From Nitrospira defluvii (GTDB lineage: Bacteria > Nitrospirota > Nitrospiria > Nitrospirales > Nitrospiraceae), in the NCBI GenBank assembly GCA_000196815.1, contig FP929003.1, forward strand, positions 868,001 through 932,000: a stretch of DNA of 64,000 nt. Reading direction: 5' to 3'. This document shows, piece after piece, positions 25,452 through 34,741 of the stretch (within the stretch, counting starts at the first letter, position 1; every line of letters begins with the position of its first letter). The position numbers were made by a program, and so were the translations under genes. Below the pieces are notes generated by a model. That model was given only the letters and a program-made list of their open reading frames with translations, made no database searches and was not told where the DNA came from.

Positions 25452-26850
25452 GCTCACGTAATGCTTGGCTAAGGTTCTTGCAGGCATGAAAGTTCGCATT
25501 CTCATCAAGTATGCTCTGGTCCGTAAAGTTGCCTAGGAAGGGCAGTTTGAACTGATTCATGTTTCCTTCCCCCTGTACAAAATATTTTGCGCAGAGGGTT
25601 GCGGTATACCGAGACTGAAAATCCCGCAGCAAAGTGGAGTATTCTCCCCTCGTCTCCTCTCCGAACAGGCTAATGACCTTCCAGTACAGAAAAACAGAAT
25701 CGGACTCAGCGGAGTGCCCTGCTTTTTCAGCTACTGTGCTGCCCAGAAGATAAAAGATTGTCGATGGATTTCCTGTGAGCCTGGCTTCCATTTGGTTTTG
25801 AACTTGCGGCAAAAACTGTGAGGATCTCCGCATTTGCCGTACCACCCCTTCGAGCGCGTTCGATTGAATGGCCAAGGCTTGGCCGAACGTTCCCTCTAAC
25901 AGATACAGCAACATCTCATATTGCTTTTGGGTGGTGATGCTCTGCTTCAGCTCGTCAACAATCTCCTGCGTCTTGAGGAGCTTGAGCAATTCGAGACATC
26001 CGACGACGTGCCTTGAGGAACGGTCACGTTGATGAACCAGTGGCACTCTGGTCATCCAGTCATCGCAAAACACGAGGTCGATGGTCACGCTATGGGACAG
26101 GACTTGGTGCCTGGCGAGCGCGGAAAAATGCCGCTGGATATGGGGCCGCAACGTAACCGCGGACTCATAGACAACTTGGTTGAACTTTCTCGTATTTTCG
26201 TTCGGGTGCTGAACCAGTGAGGTGGGCGGGTCCGGAACTCGCACGATCGCTGGGGCGCCTGCCGGCTGACTGCCAAGCTTTTCCACAGCTGCCGTTTGAG
26301 TAGCCAGGTCATCAAACTGTTCCTCTGAAATTGACCGATAGGCTTGTTCGCGGACTCGCCCCACGGATAGTCCTTGCCTCGCCACTTGATAACGGCTGTT
26401 GGAAAAGACGATCTCATCGTAATCGTCACCATCCTCGGAATGATACAGGGTCCGTGGTGATGTGCTTCCTGTAAGCGGAGCAAGATAGAGCGGGTGATGG
26501 TTGGCGGGAAAGCTGGATATCATGTGGAAACCATCGGCGCCTCCTTGCACCACAAAGCCCAAGCAGGTTGATTGAAGTGCGCAGGACGAATCGTGTTGCT
26601 TGAGAATCACAATGGCATCGACGAATGCATCGCGGTTCAAGTGCACCCAGTGGACAAATGGTTTGTACCCCGCGCGCGACTCTTTTCGCAGGTTCAGTTC
26701 GTTCGAGATGAGAGCAGCTAATTGTTTGTGTCTGACGGCAGGGTCATTCTCAGCGCGGCTTGCCGGTGGGGTTACAATCTGTAGTGCTGTAATGAGGAGC
26801 GTGGATAGTAATAGAAACACCAGGAGGTTTATGCGGGGTTCTGGTCGCAT
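25438..26850 (-). CDS. Exported protein of unknown function, first gene of the envelope operon
   Basis: A 470-residue protein with a signal helix (LLVFLLLSTLLITALQIVTPP). The first mature part, KPFVHWVHLNRDAFVDAIVILKQ, CLGFVVQGG and SEDGDDYDEIVFSN, looks like a small alpha/beta domain with an acidic loop. The rest, from about residue 200, is mainly helical with six cysteines spread along it, some of which could form disulfides. No enzymatic motif is evident. It begins the minus-strand operon 26850-22695 whose products are one soluble or anchored exported protein, two lipoproteins and a ClpP-like protein. Confidence 0.7.
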   Translation of the reverse strand: MRPEPRINLLVFLLLSTLLITALQIVTPPASRAENDPAVRHKQLAALISNELNLRKESRAGYKPFVHWVHLNRDAFVDAIVILKQHDSSCALQSTCLGFVVQGGADGFHMISSFPANHHPLYLAPLTGSTSPRTLYHSEDGDDYDEIVFSNSRYQVARQGLSVGRVREQAYRSISEEQFDDLATQTAAVEKLGSQPAGAPAIVRVPDPPTSLVQHPNENTRKFNQVVYESAVTLRPHIQRHFSALARHQVLSHSVTIDLVFCDDWMTRVPLVHQRDRSSRHVVGCLELLKLLKTQEIVDELKQSITTQKQYEMLLYLLEGTFGQALAIQSNALEGVVRQMRRSSQFLPQVQNQMEARLTGNPSTIFYLLGSTVAEKAGHSAESDSVFLYWKVISLFGEETRGEYSTLLRDFQSRYTATLCAKYFVQGEGNMNQFKLPFLGNFTDQSILDENANFHACKNLSQALREHAQS

Positions 26851-27058
26851 AGCACTATGGACAATGTCCCACTCAGAGTCTCAAGATTATGGGCGAGCAG
26901 TATATTCCAAACCAGGTATTTTTGTGCAATAGAAAATATGACAGCTTTGTAGTTCGATCCTCACAGAGGGGAGGAAAGTTTATTAATGCAGTTCAATATT
27001 TGATTTCGAAGCGTGTCGGATCCTGTCGTCACGAGAGATATGGAGCCAGAGGGCGAGA

Positions 27059-27490
27059 CCCCGACAATCTCTGCGCGGGCGTGACCAAGGTCTGTCGGAA
27101 TGAGCCGGAGTTGAACCCGACTTGTGCCGATCTGGCCCAGGACTACGGGCTTGCCGTGATCTCAGCCCTTCTTCAGTCTGGCCGAACTCAACGCCGCGCT
27201 GGCCGCGCCCCTCGACGTCTTGAATCGCCGTCCCTTCAAGCAGCGCCCCGGATGTCGGCAGTCCGTCTTCGAGACCGTGGACCAGCCGGCGCTCCAACCG
27301 CTCCCGATTGAGCCCTATGTCTAGGCCGAGAGGCGCACGGCGCGGGTGACTATCGATTCGCACGTGGGATTGAGGGGCGCTACTACAGCGCCCCCTCGCC
27401 CTTAGTGCATCGGGCGCTGGATGTGCGGCTCACGGCGACGACCGTCGAGTGTTTCCACAAGGGCCAGCGGGTGGCGAGTCATCTGCGAAG
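27059..27490 (+). pseudogene. istA: IS21-family IstA transposase remnant
   Basis: Pieces of IstA can be read in sequence across frames: DNLCAGVTKVCRNEPELNP, TCADLAQDYGLAVI, then a missing stretch, LAELNAALAAPLDVLNRR, PFKQRPGCRQSVFETVDQPA, a stop, TARVTIDSHV, another shift, and RALDVRLTATTVECFHKGQR. The final part is the characteristic C-terminal beta domain of IstA. Internal deletion, at least one stop and two shifts make it dead. No IstB is present. Confidence 0.8.
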
Positions 27491-27895
27491 CGGACATTTA
27501 TATAAAAATGGTTGGATTTGCTTGAGCAAGAGGTTGATTCCTCCTGAGGGAAAGAGTAATCTGCGCGCGTCTCGATGCATGCACTGCTGGTTGCTCTGGG
27601 ATTGGACACCTGGAGGGAACGGTTAGATGAGATTAAGATCTCGACGCTGTTCCATTCTGGCTGCTCCCCCGATCCTTTCGCACGCGCCCCTTCTGTTTCA
27701 GACCCTCGGAATCTCGATTAATGTTTGCTGCCTGAGTGGAACCGAATTGGGGGACCTCCCGTATCTCCCTGAAGCCCTCGCCATCCCGAAGCAGTCCTGG
27801 GATTCTATTACCCATTGGTCTGATAGTCTCTCTTCTGAAATCTTAGATTTTATTTTCAGGGCAGGATCTGTGAGCTTTTCTCAAGGAGGTGGCTC
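27491..27895. other. Non-coding stretch after the IS21 remnant
   Basis: Open frames here are short and do not look like proteins. The last 15 bases hold the AGGAGGTG ribosome binding site of the next gene. Some of it may be further IS debris that I cannot identify. Confidence 0.4.
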
Positions 27896-28345
27896 ATGAA
27901 AATCATACCCGTGCTCTCATTGGCCGCATGTGTTAGTTGGCAAATACCATGTGTATCATCCTGGGCTGCACCCGCCTATCCTGAACCATCTGAACAAGAG
28001 ATGCGCCAGGCGATTGAACAGGCGATGGTTCAACGGGGAGGCACGCAGACTCGTCCCGGTGAAATCAGCGTCGATAATCCTATTAATGGAATGACGATGA
28101 GCATCACTGCTTTTACAAAGTTAGGCTGTGAGCCGGCGAATCGTGGACCAGGGTACGTGTGCTCGTATCATGTCAAGACGAAGATGAGCGCGCATTCAAA
28201 TGAAGGGTCGCGGCAGGGGGATAATCATGCCGCCGCAGTCAATCAATTGCTGCGAGCCATGATGGGGGGGCAAGAAGATGTGGCTGATACTGCGACCCGC
28301 CGCTTCTTGCGAATGGGGAATGAATGGGTCATATCGAGGGAGTAA
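27896..28345 (+). CDS. Small exported protein, function unknown
   Basis: A 149-residue protein with a signal peptide ending SSWAA and a strong ribosome binding site (AGGAGGTG, seven bases before ATG). The mature part has a helix (PSEQEMRQAIEQAMVQR), strands with two cysteines (KLGCEPANRGPGYVCSYHVK) that may form a disulfide, and a charged C-terminus ending in MGNEWVISRE. The pattern is like small secreted proteins that respond to envelope conditions, but no family is recognised. It lies 31 bases before the large beta-helix membrane protein and is likely in the same operon. Confidence 0.72.
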   Translation: MKIIPVLSLAACVSWQIPCVSSWAAPAYPEPSEQEMRQAIEQAMVQRGGTQTRPGEISVDNPINGMTMSITAFTKLGCEPANRGPGYVCSYHVKTKMSAHSNEGSRQGDNHAAAVNQLLRAMMGGQEDVADTATRRFLRMGNEWVISRE

Positions 28346-28376
28346 CAAAAAACCGTCCTCGAGAAGGGTAGTCACA

Positions 28377-30749
28377 ATGTCGATTACCGACGCGCTGATC
28401 CATCTGTTGATCTCGGTGGAAGAAGGCAAGACCGCTGCCTTTGCGGAAAATTCTTCCGATCGAGTTATTCACGCGGAATGGATCCGGCATCTCGTGCTGG
28501 GATTGCCATGGCCGATCGAGGTGCATGAGCGATGGAAGCAAAAGGATTCCACTCACATAATTCCGGGGGGCGGCAGCTCCGTGCCGATCGGTCATACCGG
28601 ACTGCGTATTCGTAACGCACAAATTATTGGCTCTCTCGATCTTTCGGGCTGCGGTTCGACGCAATCGCCACTGCCCGCGCTGTCCCTTGAGGAGTGCAGC
28701 TTCGAAGGGGACGGAGACGAAAATCCCAGTATTGATTTGTCCAGGGCTTCGCTGTGTGGCCTGAATCTCAAAAAGTCTCGGTTCCGGCATTTGCGAGGCG
28801 TCGGTATGACGGTAACTGGATCGGTCGATATATCTGGTCTTCGCCCGATTGAGCAAAACGATCATGCAATATGCTGGTGCAATATGTCTGCATCCATTAT
28901 TCATGGCAGCATCCTGGCCGACGCCGTTGAACTATGTGCTCCAAAGCGTACGGACTGCGACGGGCCTCATGACTACTCGGAAATGGATTGGACTCTAAAC
29001 TTATATGGGAGTCGTATCGAAGGCTCCGTGAGAATCCGTAATAACTCAGCGGTAAATGGCGGTTTAATGTTGGATAGGGCTCGTGTCGCAGGCGACATTG
29101 CGCTTAATGAGGTTGAAGTGACTCCGCGCTTTGAAAGTCCCGCTGTATCACTCGATCGCACTCGTGTTCATGGGAACCTCACACTGATTAATTTGCGTTG
29201 TAGTGGTCTGCTTTGGCTGTTTTTCTGCGAAGTTGATGGATCATGCGACCTCATGGGGGGAAAGATATCCGGAAGTATACTGAAAGGACCTGGAATATCG
29301 GCTTCACTTTACGCAAAGGGCATGTCAGTGCGAGGCTGGACAACCTTATGGGGAGTCAATGTCGATAAGCCAATTTGTCTTGAGGATGCAAAGATCGGTG
29401 GCAATTTGATTGTGAGAGAGGTCAATGTGTCGCCAAGCGTTGAAGTTGAGAAAGGCCCATATTCGGTCAAGGAAGGTGGACTGGTTGCGTGCGGAGCGCG
29501 CGTGGGGGAAACTCTCATTGTGCTGGGAGATAATAAGTTTTCGAAGGGTATCAACCTGACGGATGTTCACTGTTCTATGCTGCAAGATGATCCATCGGAT
29601 TGCGAGAGGACTAAGCCAATTCGGATTGACGGATTTCGATATGAGCGGATCCATGATGAGAAAGGTTCCATTAATGATCCTCTACAGGTTGAGGCCCGGC
29701 TCAAGTGGTGGCTGCCGAAGGACGACCTGTATCGTCCTCAACCTTACGTTCAACTTGCCCAAGTGCTCGCAAATCACGGTCAAGATGCGTTCGTTAGAAG
29801 AGTATTAACTGCGAAAGCCGAGCAAGATGCCGCTCAAGCATGGAATGACAAGCTAAATCAGCCTCCTCCACGTAAGGGGCAACAAGATGCAGGTCAAGCA
29901 TGGAATGACGAGCCGAAACAGGCTACTTCATGGCGCGAGCAATCCGTGAAATTAATAAAATGGTGTGGTCGCAAGGCTTTCTACTATTTTATCGTTTGTC
30001 CTTTTGGGTTCTTTTTTGACTTTGGTCTCTCACCGACCAAGGCTGTGGCCACTGTGATGGCGTTCATCGCGATGGGCTGGGCTCTATTTGCTTTCATGGA
30101 CAGTCGAAATGCTTTGGTCGTTGCGCAGACCCCGGTGACGACCCTGGTACACAAGGACGAGGCGGATCCTAATAAATTCAAGTTTGCATCTGCCTTTGTG
30201 AGTAAGGCAGTGCCCAGGAGCGAGTCAGAAGCAGTGAATGGCCCAGCGTCGGTGCAAAGTCCCCTGTCCAGCAATGTCTCGACGCCTTCGAAGAACTCCG
30301 TACCTACCAATAAGCCGGCGCCAGTCGAAGGGCGGGTATCAGCGCAAAAGCCGGTAACCGTGAAAGTGCCCCCGCCAGTGATAAAACCGGCGCCAGTCAA
30401 AGAAGAGGCATCGCTCGCAGCACTACAGCCTGTTCAAAAGCCGGTAACTGCGCATACGTCGGCAGGAGGGAAGGAAAATCAACACAACGACTACTCCGAT
30501 TCCGATGTTCCCTGCAGAGACAGCATCCGTTTGCTCGTGTATGCGGCTGATGTGTTTATCCCATTGGTTGACCTTCGGGAAGAGGGGAAGTGCGATATCG
30601 ACCAAGCTAAAGGATCGGAGGCGTCTAATTTAGAGATCACGGCCTTTCGCCTCATCAAGGCCCTTTATGCTATCCTCGGATGGTTAGTAACCGGAGCGGC
30701 GGTAGTAACCGTCTCCGGCGTCATGCGGCACCGCTTATTGCGTGACTAG
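28377..30749 (+). CDS. Large beta-helix membrane protein with proline-rich linker
   Basis: A 790-residue protein from the ATG at 28377. Residues about 75-430 are repeats of about 20 residues of the type LxxCxFxGDLDLSxxxL, IxGSVxI, IxGDIxL, predicted to form a right-handed beta-helix; similar proteins in actinobacteria are often labelled membrane-associated oxidoreductase without proof. A helical part follows with a near-repeat (EQDAAQAWND and QQDAGQAWND, 60 bases apart). Then come two membrane helices, a Pro/Val/Lys-rich linker with repeats of KPAPVK/KPVTVK type, a cysteine-containing segment and a final membrane helix. Some frame upstream of 28377 is open but lacks a ribosome binding site. 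Function unknown; the fold suggests surface or protein binding. Confidence 0.72.
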   Translation: MSITDALIHLLISVEEGKTAAFAENSSDRVIHAEWIRHLVLGLPWPIEVHERWKQKDSTHIIPGGGSSVPIGHTGLRIRNAQIIGSLDLSGCGSTQSPLPALSLEECSFEGDGDENPSIDLSRASLCGLNLKKSRFRHLRGVGMTVTGSVDISGLRPIEQNDHAICWCNMSASIIHGSILADAVELCAPKRTDCDGPHDYSEMDWTLNLYGSRIEGSVRIRNNSAVNGGLMLDRARVAGDIALNEVEVTPRFESPAVSLDRTRVHGNLTLINLRCSGLLWLFFCEVDGSCDLMGGKISGSILKGPGISASLYAKGMSVRGWTTLWGVNVDKPICLEDAKIGGNLIVREVNVSPSVEVEKGPYSVKEGGLVACGARVGETLIVLGDNKFSKGINLTDVHCSMLQDDPSDCERTKPIRIDGFRYERIHDEKGSINDPLQVEARLKWWLPKDDLYRPQPYVQLAQVLANHGQDAFVRRVLTAKAEQDAAQAWNDKLNQPPPRKGQQDAGQAWNDEPKQATSWREQSVKLIKWCGRKAFYYFIVCPFGFFFDFGLSPTKAVATVMAFIAMGWALFAFMDSRNALVVAQTPVTTLVHKDEADPNKFKFASAFVSKAVPRSESEAVNGPASVQSPLSSNVSTPSKNSVPTNKPAPVEGRVSAQKPVTVKVPPPVIKPAPVKEEASLAALQPVQKPVTAHTSAGGKENQHNDYSDSDVPCRDSIRLLVYAADVFIPLVDLREEGKCDIDQAKGSEASNLEITAFRLIKALYAILGWLVTGAAVVTVSGVMRHRLLRD

Positions 30750-30889
30750 CGGCCTTGCGGCTGTGCCCAAGCTAACCGTGTACGGACCCCGAGTAGTGAA
30801 GCCGTTACTGATCGAGTTGCCGATGATGTAGGTGTTGCCGTTGAGAGAGGGGGCTTTCTTTAACCTTACAACCTATAAGGAGGAAGAAT

Positions 30890-31138
30890 ATGGACCCAGC
30901 AAGTGCGGAGCTTATCAGAGCCAGGATTGATGCATTGCAAAACATGTCAAAGACCGAACCACATCTTCGCAACGAGATCAGAACGAATGTGACCGGATTT
31001 TTTGAGAAGCACGGCCTTATAGACAACAACCACAGTATCGAGCGTACACGATCTGAAGCTCGTCACAATGCAGGCGCTATCCACCTTTGTCCCTGGCACA
31101 CCTGCGCAGCAACCCGGCATGGTATGCCTCAGTCGTAA
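30890..31138 (+). CDS. Candidate lanthipeptide precursor
   Basis: An 82-residue peptide with an excellent ribosome binding site (AAGGAGG, six bases before ATG). The first 43 residues are a charged helical leader with IDALQN at residues 13-18, which fits the Ile/Leu-x-x-Leu-Gln leader motif recognised by class III synthetases (labyrinthopeptin has ILELQN at a similar place). The C-terminal part holds Ser49, Thr53, Ser55, Thr71, Thr75 and Ser82 and only two cysteines, Cys67 and Cys72, enough for one or two thioether rings, plus four His. The stop is three bases before the synthetase start. Leader motif, position and composition all fit; the core boundary cannot be set by eye. Confidence 0.72.
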   Translation: MDPASAELIRARIDALQNMSKTEPHLRNEIRTNVTGFFEKHGLIDNNHSIERTRSEARHNAGAIHLCPWHTCAATRHGMPQS

Positions 31139-31141
31139 GAA

Positions 31142-33817
31142 TTGACTTCCTCTCGGCGGCAATGCGTGGCGGAAACCTTTTCCGCCACGCTCGAGAAATG
31201 TTCGGCAAACCTTCCTGCTCATTGGCTCACCTGTGATTGGGCTCAAGGCTCCCTCTCCTGGCGCTCGTTCTCACTTTCGGATAGGTTGCTTCCTGCACAA
31301 GGCTGGAAACTGCACGTGTCGGCAGGAGCGGCCGAGGCCGCCGGTATGTACTCATTGGTCATTCCCCGTCTCCTACAACTAGAAGCTGCCTTCAAGGTCG
31401 CCCGTAACCTTGATGACGTTGTCTTTATTAATTCGGGGGATGGAGGCGTGACCCAATTGGGAAAAGTGATGACCATCTACCCAATGAGTGATCATCACGC
31501 CAGAGAAATTGTGCTGGAGGTCGATCGTGTTTGGCCGCGAAGTCGTGGTCCCGAAGTTCAGAGCGATTTGCACATCCGGCCGGGATCGGCCGTATCGTTG
31601 CGTTATGGAACGTTCACTTCGCCGACGGTCGTAGTCAACGAATCCGGACTATACGAGTTTGCGTTGTGTGGTTCGAATGGCACGCTGGTCCCTGATAGAC
31701 GACAGAATCAGGGAGAGCAACCGCAACTTGCGACGCCTCCACCTATTGATGGTTGTCGGCCTCGTCAACATCCAGTAAAGCTCCAAGTTCCCTTCATCGC
31801 CAACGAGAAGGAGTTTGTTGCTTTAACGTCATTGAGCGAATCCCCTAGCAAGCAAATATTTCTGGGCCTTGCAATCGACACACTTCAAAGTGTGATCATT
31901 AAGGTGGGTATTCCGGGAGTTGCCGGCGATCACAGAGGCCTCGATGTCAGGGATCGCCTGAGGAAAGAGTTTTCCGTTCTCTCGGCGCTTTCAGGAGAAA
32001 TCGGGCTTGCGCCGAGACCACTTGAGTGGTTCGAGCATGAATGGCCGATAGCGGTTACGGAAGATTTTAGAGGTAGAATCGTTGCGGAGCTGAGTCGAGC
32101 GCAGCAGATATCATCTTTGACTTCCCTTGCACATGCAGTGGTTCGGTTGCACGGAGCCGGGTTCGTTCATGGTGACATCAAGCTTGAGAATGCGGTGCTT
32201 CGAGGACAACATGTGGGACTGATCGACTTTGAGTTAGCAGAGCATGAAGGCGAGGTGGCAGGGGTAGGAGGTACAAGAGGGCATTTGGCAGCAGAGGTTA
32301 CGGCCGATGCTGAAGCGGCCTTCTCGCGGGACATCTACGCCCTTGGTGGTTGTCTGGCTCATGCATGCCTGGGGGTTCCGCCAGGATTATTGCCCGCCGG
32401 CATCGGGAAGCTCAGAGGATTCTTGCAACTTGAAGGTTTACAGCCGGCCGCTAAGCTGATCAGCGATTTGTGTCACGCCGATCCTGTAAGGCGCCCAAGC
32501 GCTAAGGATGCTGAAGATGCGATATCCGTTCGGATCACGCCGCTCTCATCACGGTCGATAACCCGCGGATGGCCGAGCAGTAGGGAAGATCTCAACTGGT
32601 GTCGTCGGTCAAGTATCGGCGCAGGTGGTTTGGCGGCCAGATATTGGCGAGAACAAGGGGGGGGAGGATGGAGTAACGACCATTTCATGCGATCCTTTAT
32701 CTGCGAGGGCATTAATATTGGTGCGGCTGGCATTGTGCTCGGTCTCATTGCTATTGAGACAGCCCTTAACCGGTCTGATTTTAGTGGACAGATACTGCAA
32801 GGAGCGGAGTGGCTAAGCGCAAGACCACCTCTGGGCAAAGCCGTTGGATTTTTCACGGGGGATGCTGGAGTCGCGGTTGCCCTGGCTCTTTGCGGACAGC
32901 GCCTCCATAACCAGAAATACCTTGTTGCTGCGAAGAAACGGTTCGAATCGGCCTGCGCGAATTCTCGTGAACTTGACTTGTTTTCTGGTACAGCTGGAGT
33001 GCTGTGGGCAGGTTGTATCCTGAACGATATTTTGAAAGCATCATGGCCGTTAGAGTCAGTACGTGATCGTGTACAGCATATAAATCGATACTTGCGTAAT
33101 GCAGATGGGATTCCGGTTTGGTCGCTAGAGCTAGGATCGGATGTTTCTTACTTGGGATGTGCGCACGGCTCTGCTGGCATCGCCATGGCACTTGGATGCT
33201 GGGGGCAACGCGCCGCAGACCAAGATTGCAGTGAGATTGCCATGCGAACGTTTCAGCAGATAGCGAAACAGGGGCCGACCGAAGACGGGCGGGCATTAAG
33301 AATGACCGCCGACTCTCAGCGGCATCATGCCGCTGGGAATTGGTGCCATGGGGTCGCTGGGTACCTGTGGGCTATTCTGCAAGCTTTTGGAGATACGCCC
33401 GCTCTTCGCGAGGAGATCGACTGGGCGGTGGGCATTCTCAAAGAGCAGCCATCAGTGGGCACTCCTACCTACTGCCACGGATTGGCCGGACAGCTCGAAT
33501 TGTGGCGTATGCTCAGTGGAATCCGGCGTTTCCAAACATTTGCGGCGGCCCGTGCAGTAAAGGTGGCGCGTGCTCTACGCTGTGCCCATAGCAAACAGGA
33601 CGGAGCGTGCGTTTGGGTTTCTGATGATCCTGACGTGGTCACTCCTGATCTCTGGATCGGCTTTCTTGGGCCTGCAACTGCATTGGCCCTTCATGCATCC
33701 CGAAGCTGCTGGCCTTTGTTATCAGGAGAGTGGCTGACTGCCTGCTGTAATTCAGAAAGTCGGCACGGACAAGATATGTCGGTAGTAGGAGGGAAAAAAG
33801 CTGATACGAATGGATGA
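31142..33817 (+). CDS. Lanthipeptide synthetase, LanL/LanKC type (lyase-kinase-cyclase)
   Basis: An 891-residue protein with three parts. The N-terminal lyase-like region has GWKLHVSA with Lys56 and His58, the residues expected to eliminate phosphate from phospho-Ser/Thr. The kinase has VIIKVG near residue 250, HGDIKLEN at 343-350 and IDFE at 361-364. The C-terminal LanC-like domain has CAHGSAG at 673, WCHG with Cys735, and YCHG with Cys778 and His779, a full zinc set. Zinc ligands favour class IV (LanL); class III LanKC proteins usually lack them, although the precursor motif is class III-like. The start is a weak TTG (31142) or GTG (31166), in contrast with the strong site of the precursor. 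It would phosphorylate, dehydrate and cyclise the peptide. Confidence 0.88.
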   Translation: MTSSRRQCVAETFSATLEKCSANLPAHWLTCDWAQGSLSWRSFSLSDRLLPAQGWKLHVSAGAAEAAGMYSLVIPRLLQLEAAFKVARNLDDVVFINSGDGGVTQLGKVMTIYPMSDHHAREIVLEVDRVWPRSRGPEVQSDLHIRPGSAVSLRYGTFTSPTVVVNESGLYEFALCGSNGTLVPDRRQNQGEQPQLATPPPIDGCRPRQHPVKLQVPFIANEKEFVALTSLSESPSKQIFLGLAIDTLQSVIIKVGIPGVAGDHRGLDVRDRLRKEFSVLSALSGEIGLAPRPLEWFEHEWPIAVTEDFRGRIVAELSRAQQISSLTSLAHAVVRLHGAGFVHGDIKLENAVLRGQHVGLIDFELAEHEGEVAGVGGTRGHLAAEVTADAEAAFSRDIYALGGCLAHACLGVPPGLLPAGIGKLRGFLQLEGLQPAAKLISDLCHADPVRRPSAKDAEDAISVRITPLSSRSITRGWPSSREDLNWCRRSSIGAGGLAARYWREQGGGGWSNDHFMRSFICEGINIGAAGIVLGLIAIETALNRSDFSGQILQGAEWLSARPPLGKAVGFFTGDAGVAVALALCGQRLHNQKYLVAAKKRFESACANSRELDLFSGTAGVLWAGCILNDILKASWPLESVRDRVQHINRYLRNADGIPVWSLELGSDVSYLGCAHGSAGIAMALGCWGQRAADQDCSEIAMRTFQQIAKQGPTEDGRALRMTADSQRHHAAGNWCHGVAGYLWAILQAFGDTPALREEIDWAVGILKEQPSVGTPTYCHGLAGQLELWRMLSGIRRFQTFAAARAVKVARALRCAHSKQDGACVWVSDDPDVVTPDLWIGFLGPATALALHASRSCWPLLSGEWLTACCNSESRHGQDMSVVGGKKADTNG

Positions 33818-34637
33818 GTATCAACACACATTCCTTGTTGATGGCGTAGTTTACATCAGCAAGGCTCTTGACCAACGAGGGATCGAGGCTGCGGAGGGTG
33901 CTTTTCGTTGGACGTTAAGCCATCCCGGACCGGGAGCCAGATACGTGTTGGCAGGCCGGCCAGGTGCATTCTTTCAGGATCACGCTAACCCGAATGCGAT
34001 CACAGCCTACCGCTCTCTGCTCTGTGAAACGCCACTGTCCAAATTAGTGGCGGATGTGCTTGGCACTCAGAATCTTTGGTTGCTCTACGAACAGATCTGG
34101 CTCAAAGAAGGCTGTGAAACACTTCCAACACCCTGGCACCAAGATCTGCCGTATGTTCCGATGAGCGGGGAGCATCTGGCTACGGTCTGGCTCACATTGG
34201 ATCCTGTTCGTAAAGACAAGTCTCTTGAATTTGTACGCGGGTCACATCGTGGGCCTCTTTTTAACCCCACTGCGTTCAATGCTACCGACTCCACCGCCGC
34301 GATGTTTGAAGCAGGAGTATGGCCGCCTTTACCCGATATTGAGTCGAAGCGCGAGCAATACGATATTGTTTCCTGGGCGGTTGAACCTGGCGATGTGATC
34401 ATCTTTCACCCCGCCATACTGCACGGTGGTGCACCGACTTGTTCTGGAGAAAAACGGCGCACAATCTCGCTTCGTTTTTTTGGCGATCACGCCTTCTGTG
34501 CTGAACGACCGGAGAAAGGCGTGGCGGAGGTAGACCGACTGCTGGTCGAGCAAGATACTAGCGATCCAATGAGGCAGATGGCCAAGCTCCAACCCGGTAC
34601 GCTGTTCCGCCACCCGGGATTTCACAAAGTGGTGTAA
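33810..34637 (+). CDS. PhyH-type Fe(II)/2-oxoglutarate dioxygenase
   Basis: A 275-residue protein overlapping the synthetase end by eight bases, so the two are likely co-translated. It has the iron triad of the phytanoyl-CoA dioxygenase family: His110 and Asp112 in PWHQDLPY, His205 in LHGGAP, and an Arg (Arg217) after it for 2-oxoglutarate. Nothing in it resembles the halogenase variant, since the Asp is kept. In natural-product clusters such enzymes hydroxylate amino acid side chains or peptides. Here the natural substrate may be the modified peptide of the adjacent genes. Confidence 0.85.
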   Translation: MDEYQHTFLVDGVVYISKALDQRGIEAAEGAFRWTLSHPGPGARYVLAGRPGAFFQDHANPNAITAYRSLLCETPLSKLVADVLGTQNLWLLYEQIWLKEGCETLPTPWHQDLPYVPMSGEHLATVWLTLDPVRKDKSLEFVRGSHRGPLFNPTAFNATDSTAAMFEAGVWPPLPDIESKREQYDIVSWAVEPGDVIIFHPAILHGGAPTCSGEKRRTISLRFFGDHAFCAERPEKGVAEVDRLLVEQDTSDPMRQMAKLQPGTLFRHPGFHKVV

Positions 34638-34741
34638 GTTCGTGCTTCGAATGGTTGATGGGAATGTCTCAGTGCGAATGCGGGCTCTCTCAGTGAATAG
34701 TCGAAATTAGTGCCTGAAGACCAGGACGGGATAATGGGGCT

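Noticed and set aside
27627-27899. 90-residue open frame before the exported protein
   Set aside because: No ribosome binding site and unlikely amino acid content; it also overlaps the next gene's start.
31142-33817. Class II LanM synthetase or an ordinary Ser/Thr kinase
   Set aside because: The N-terminal GWKLHVSA lyase-like region with a separate HGD/DFE kinase is the LanL/LanKC layout, and the C-terminal cyclase rules out a plain kinase.
33810-34637. Fe/2OG halogenase
   Set aside because: The Asp of the HxD motif is present, whereas halogenases have Gly or Ala there.
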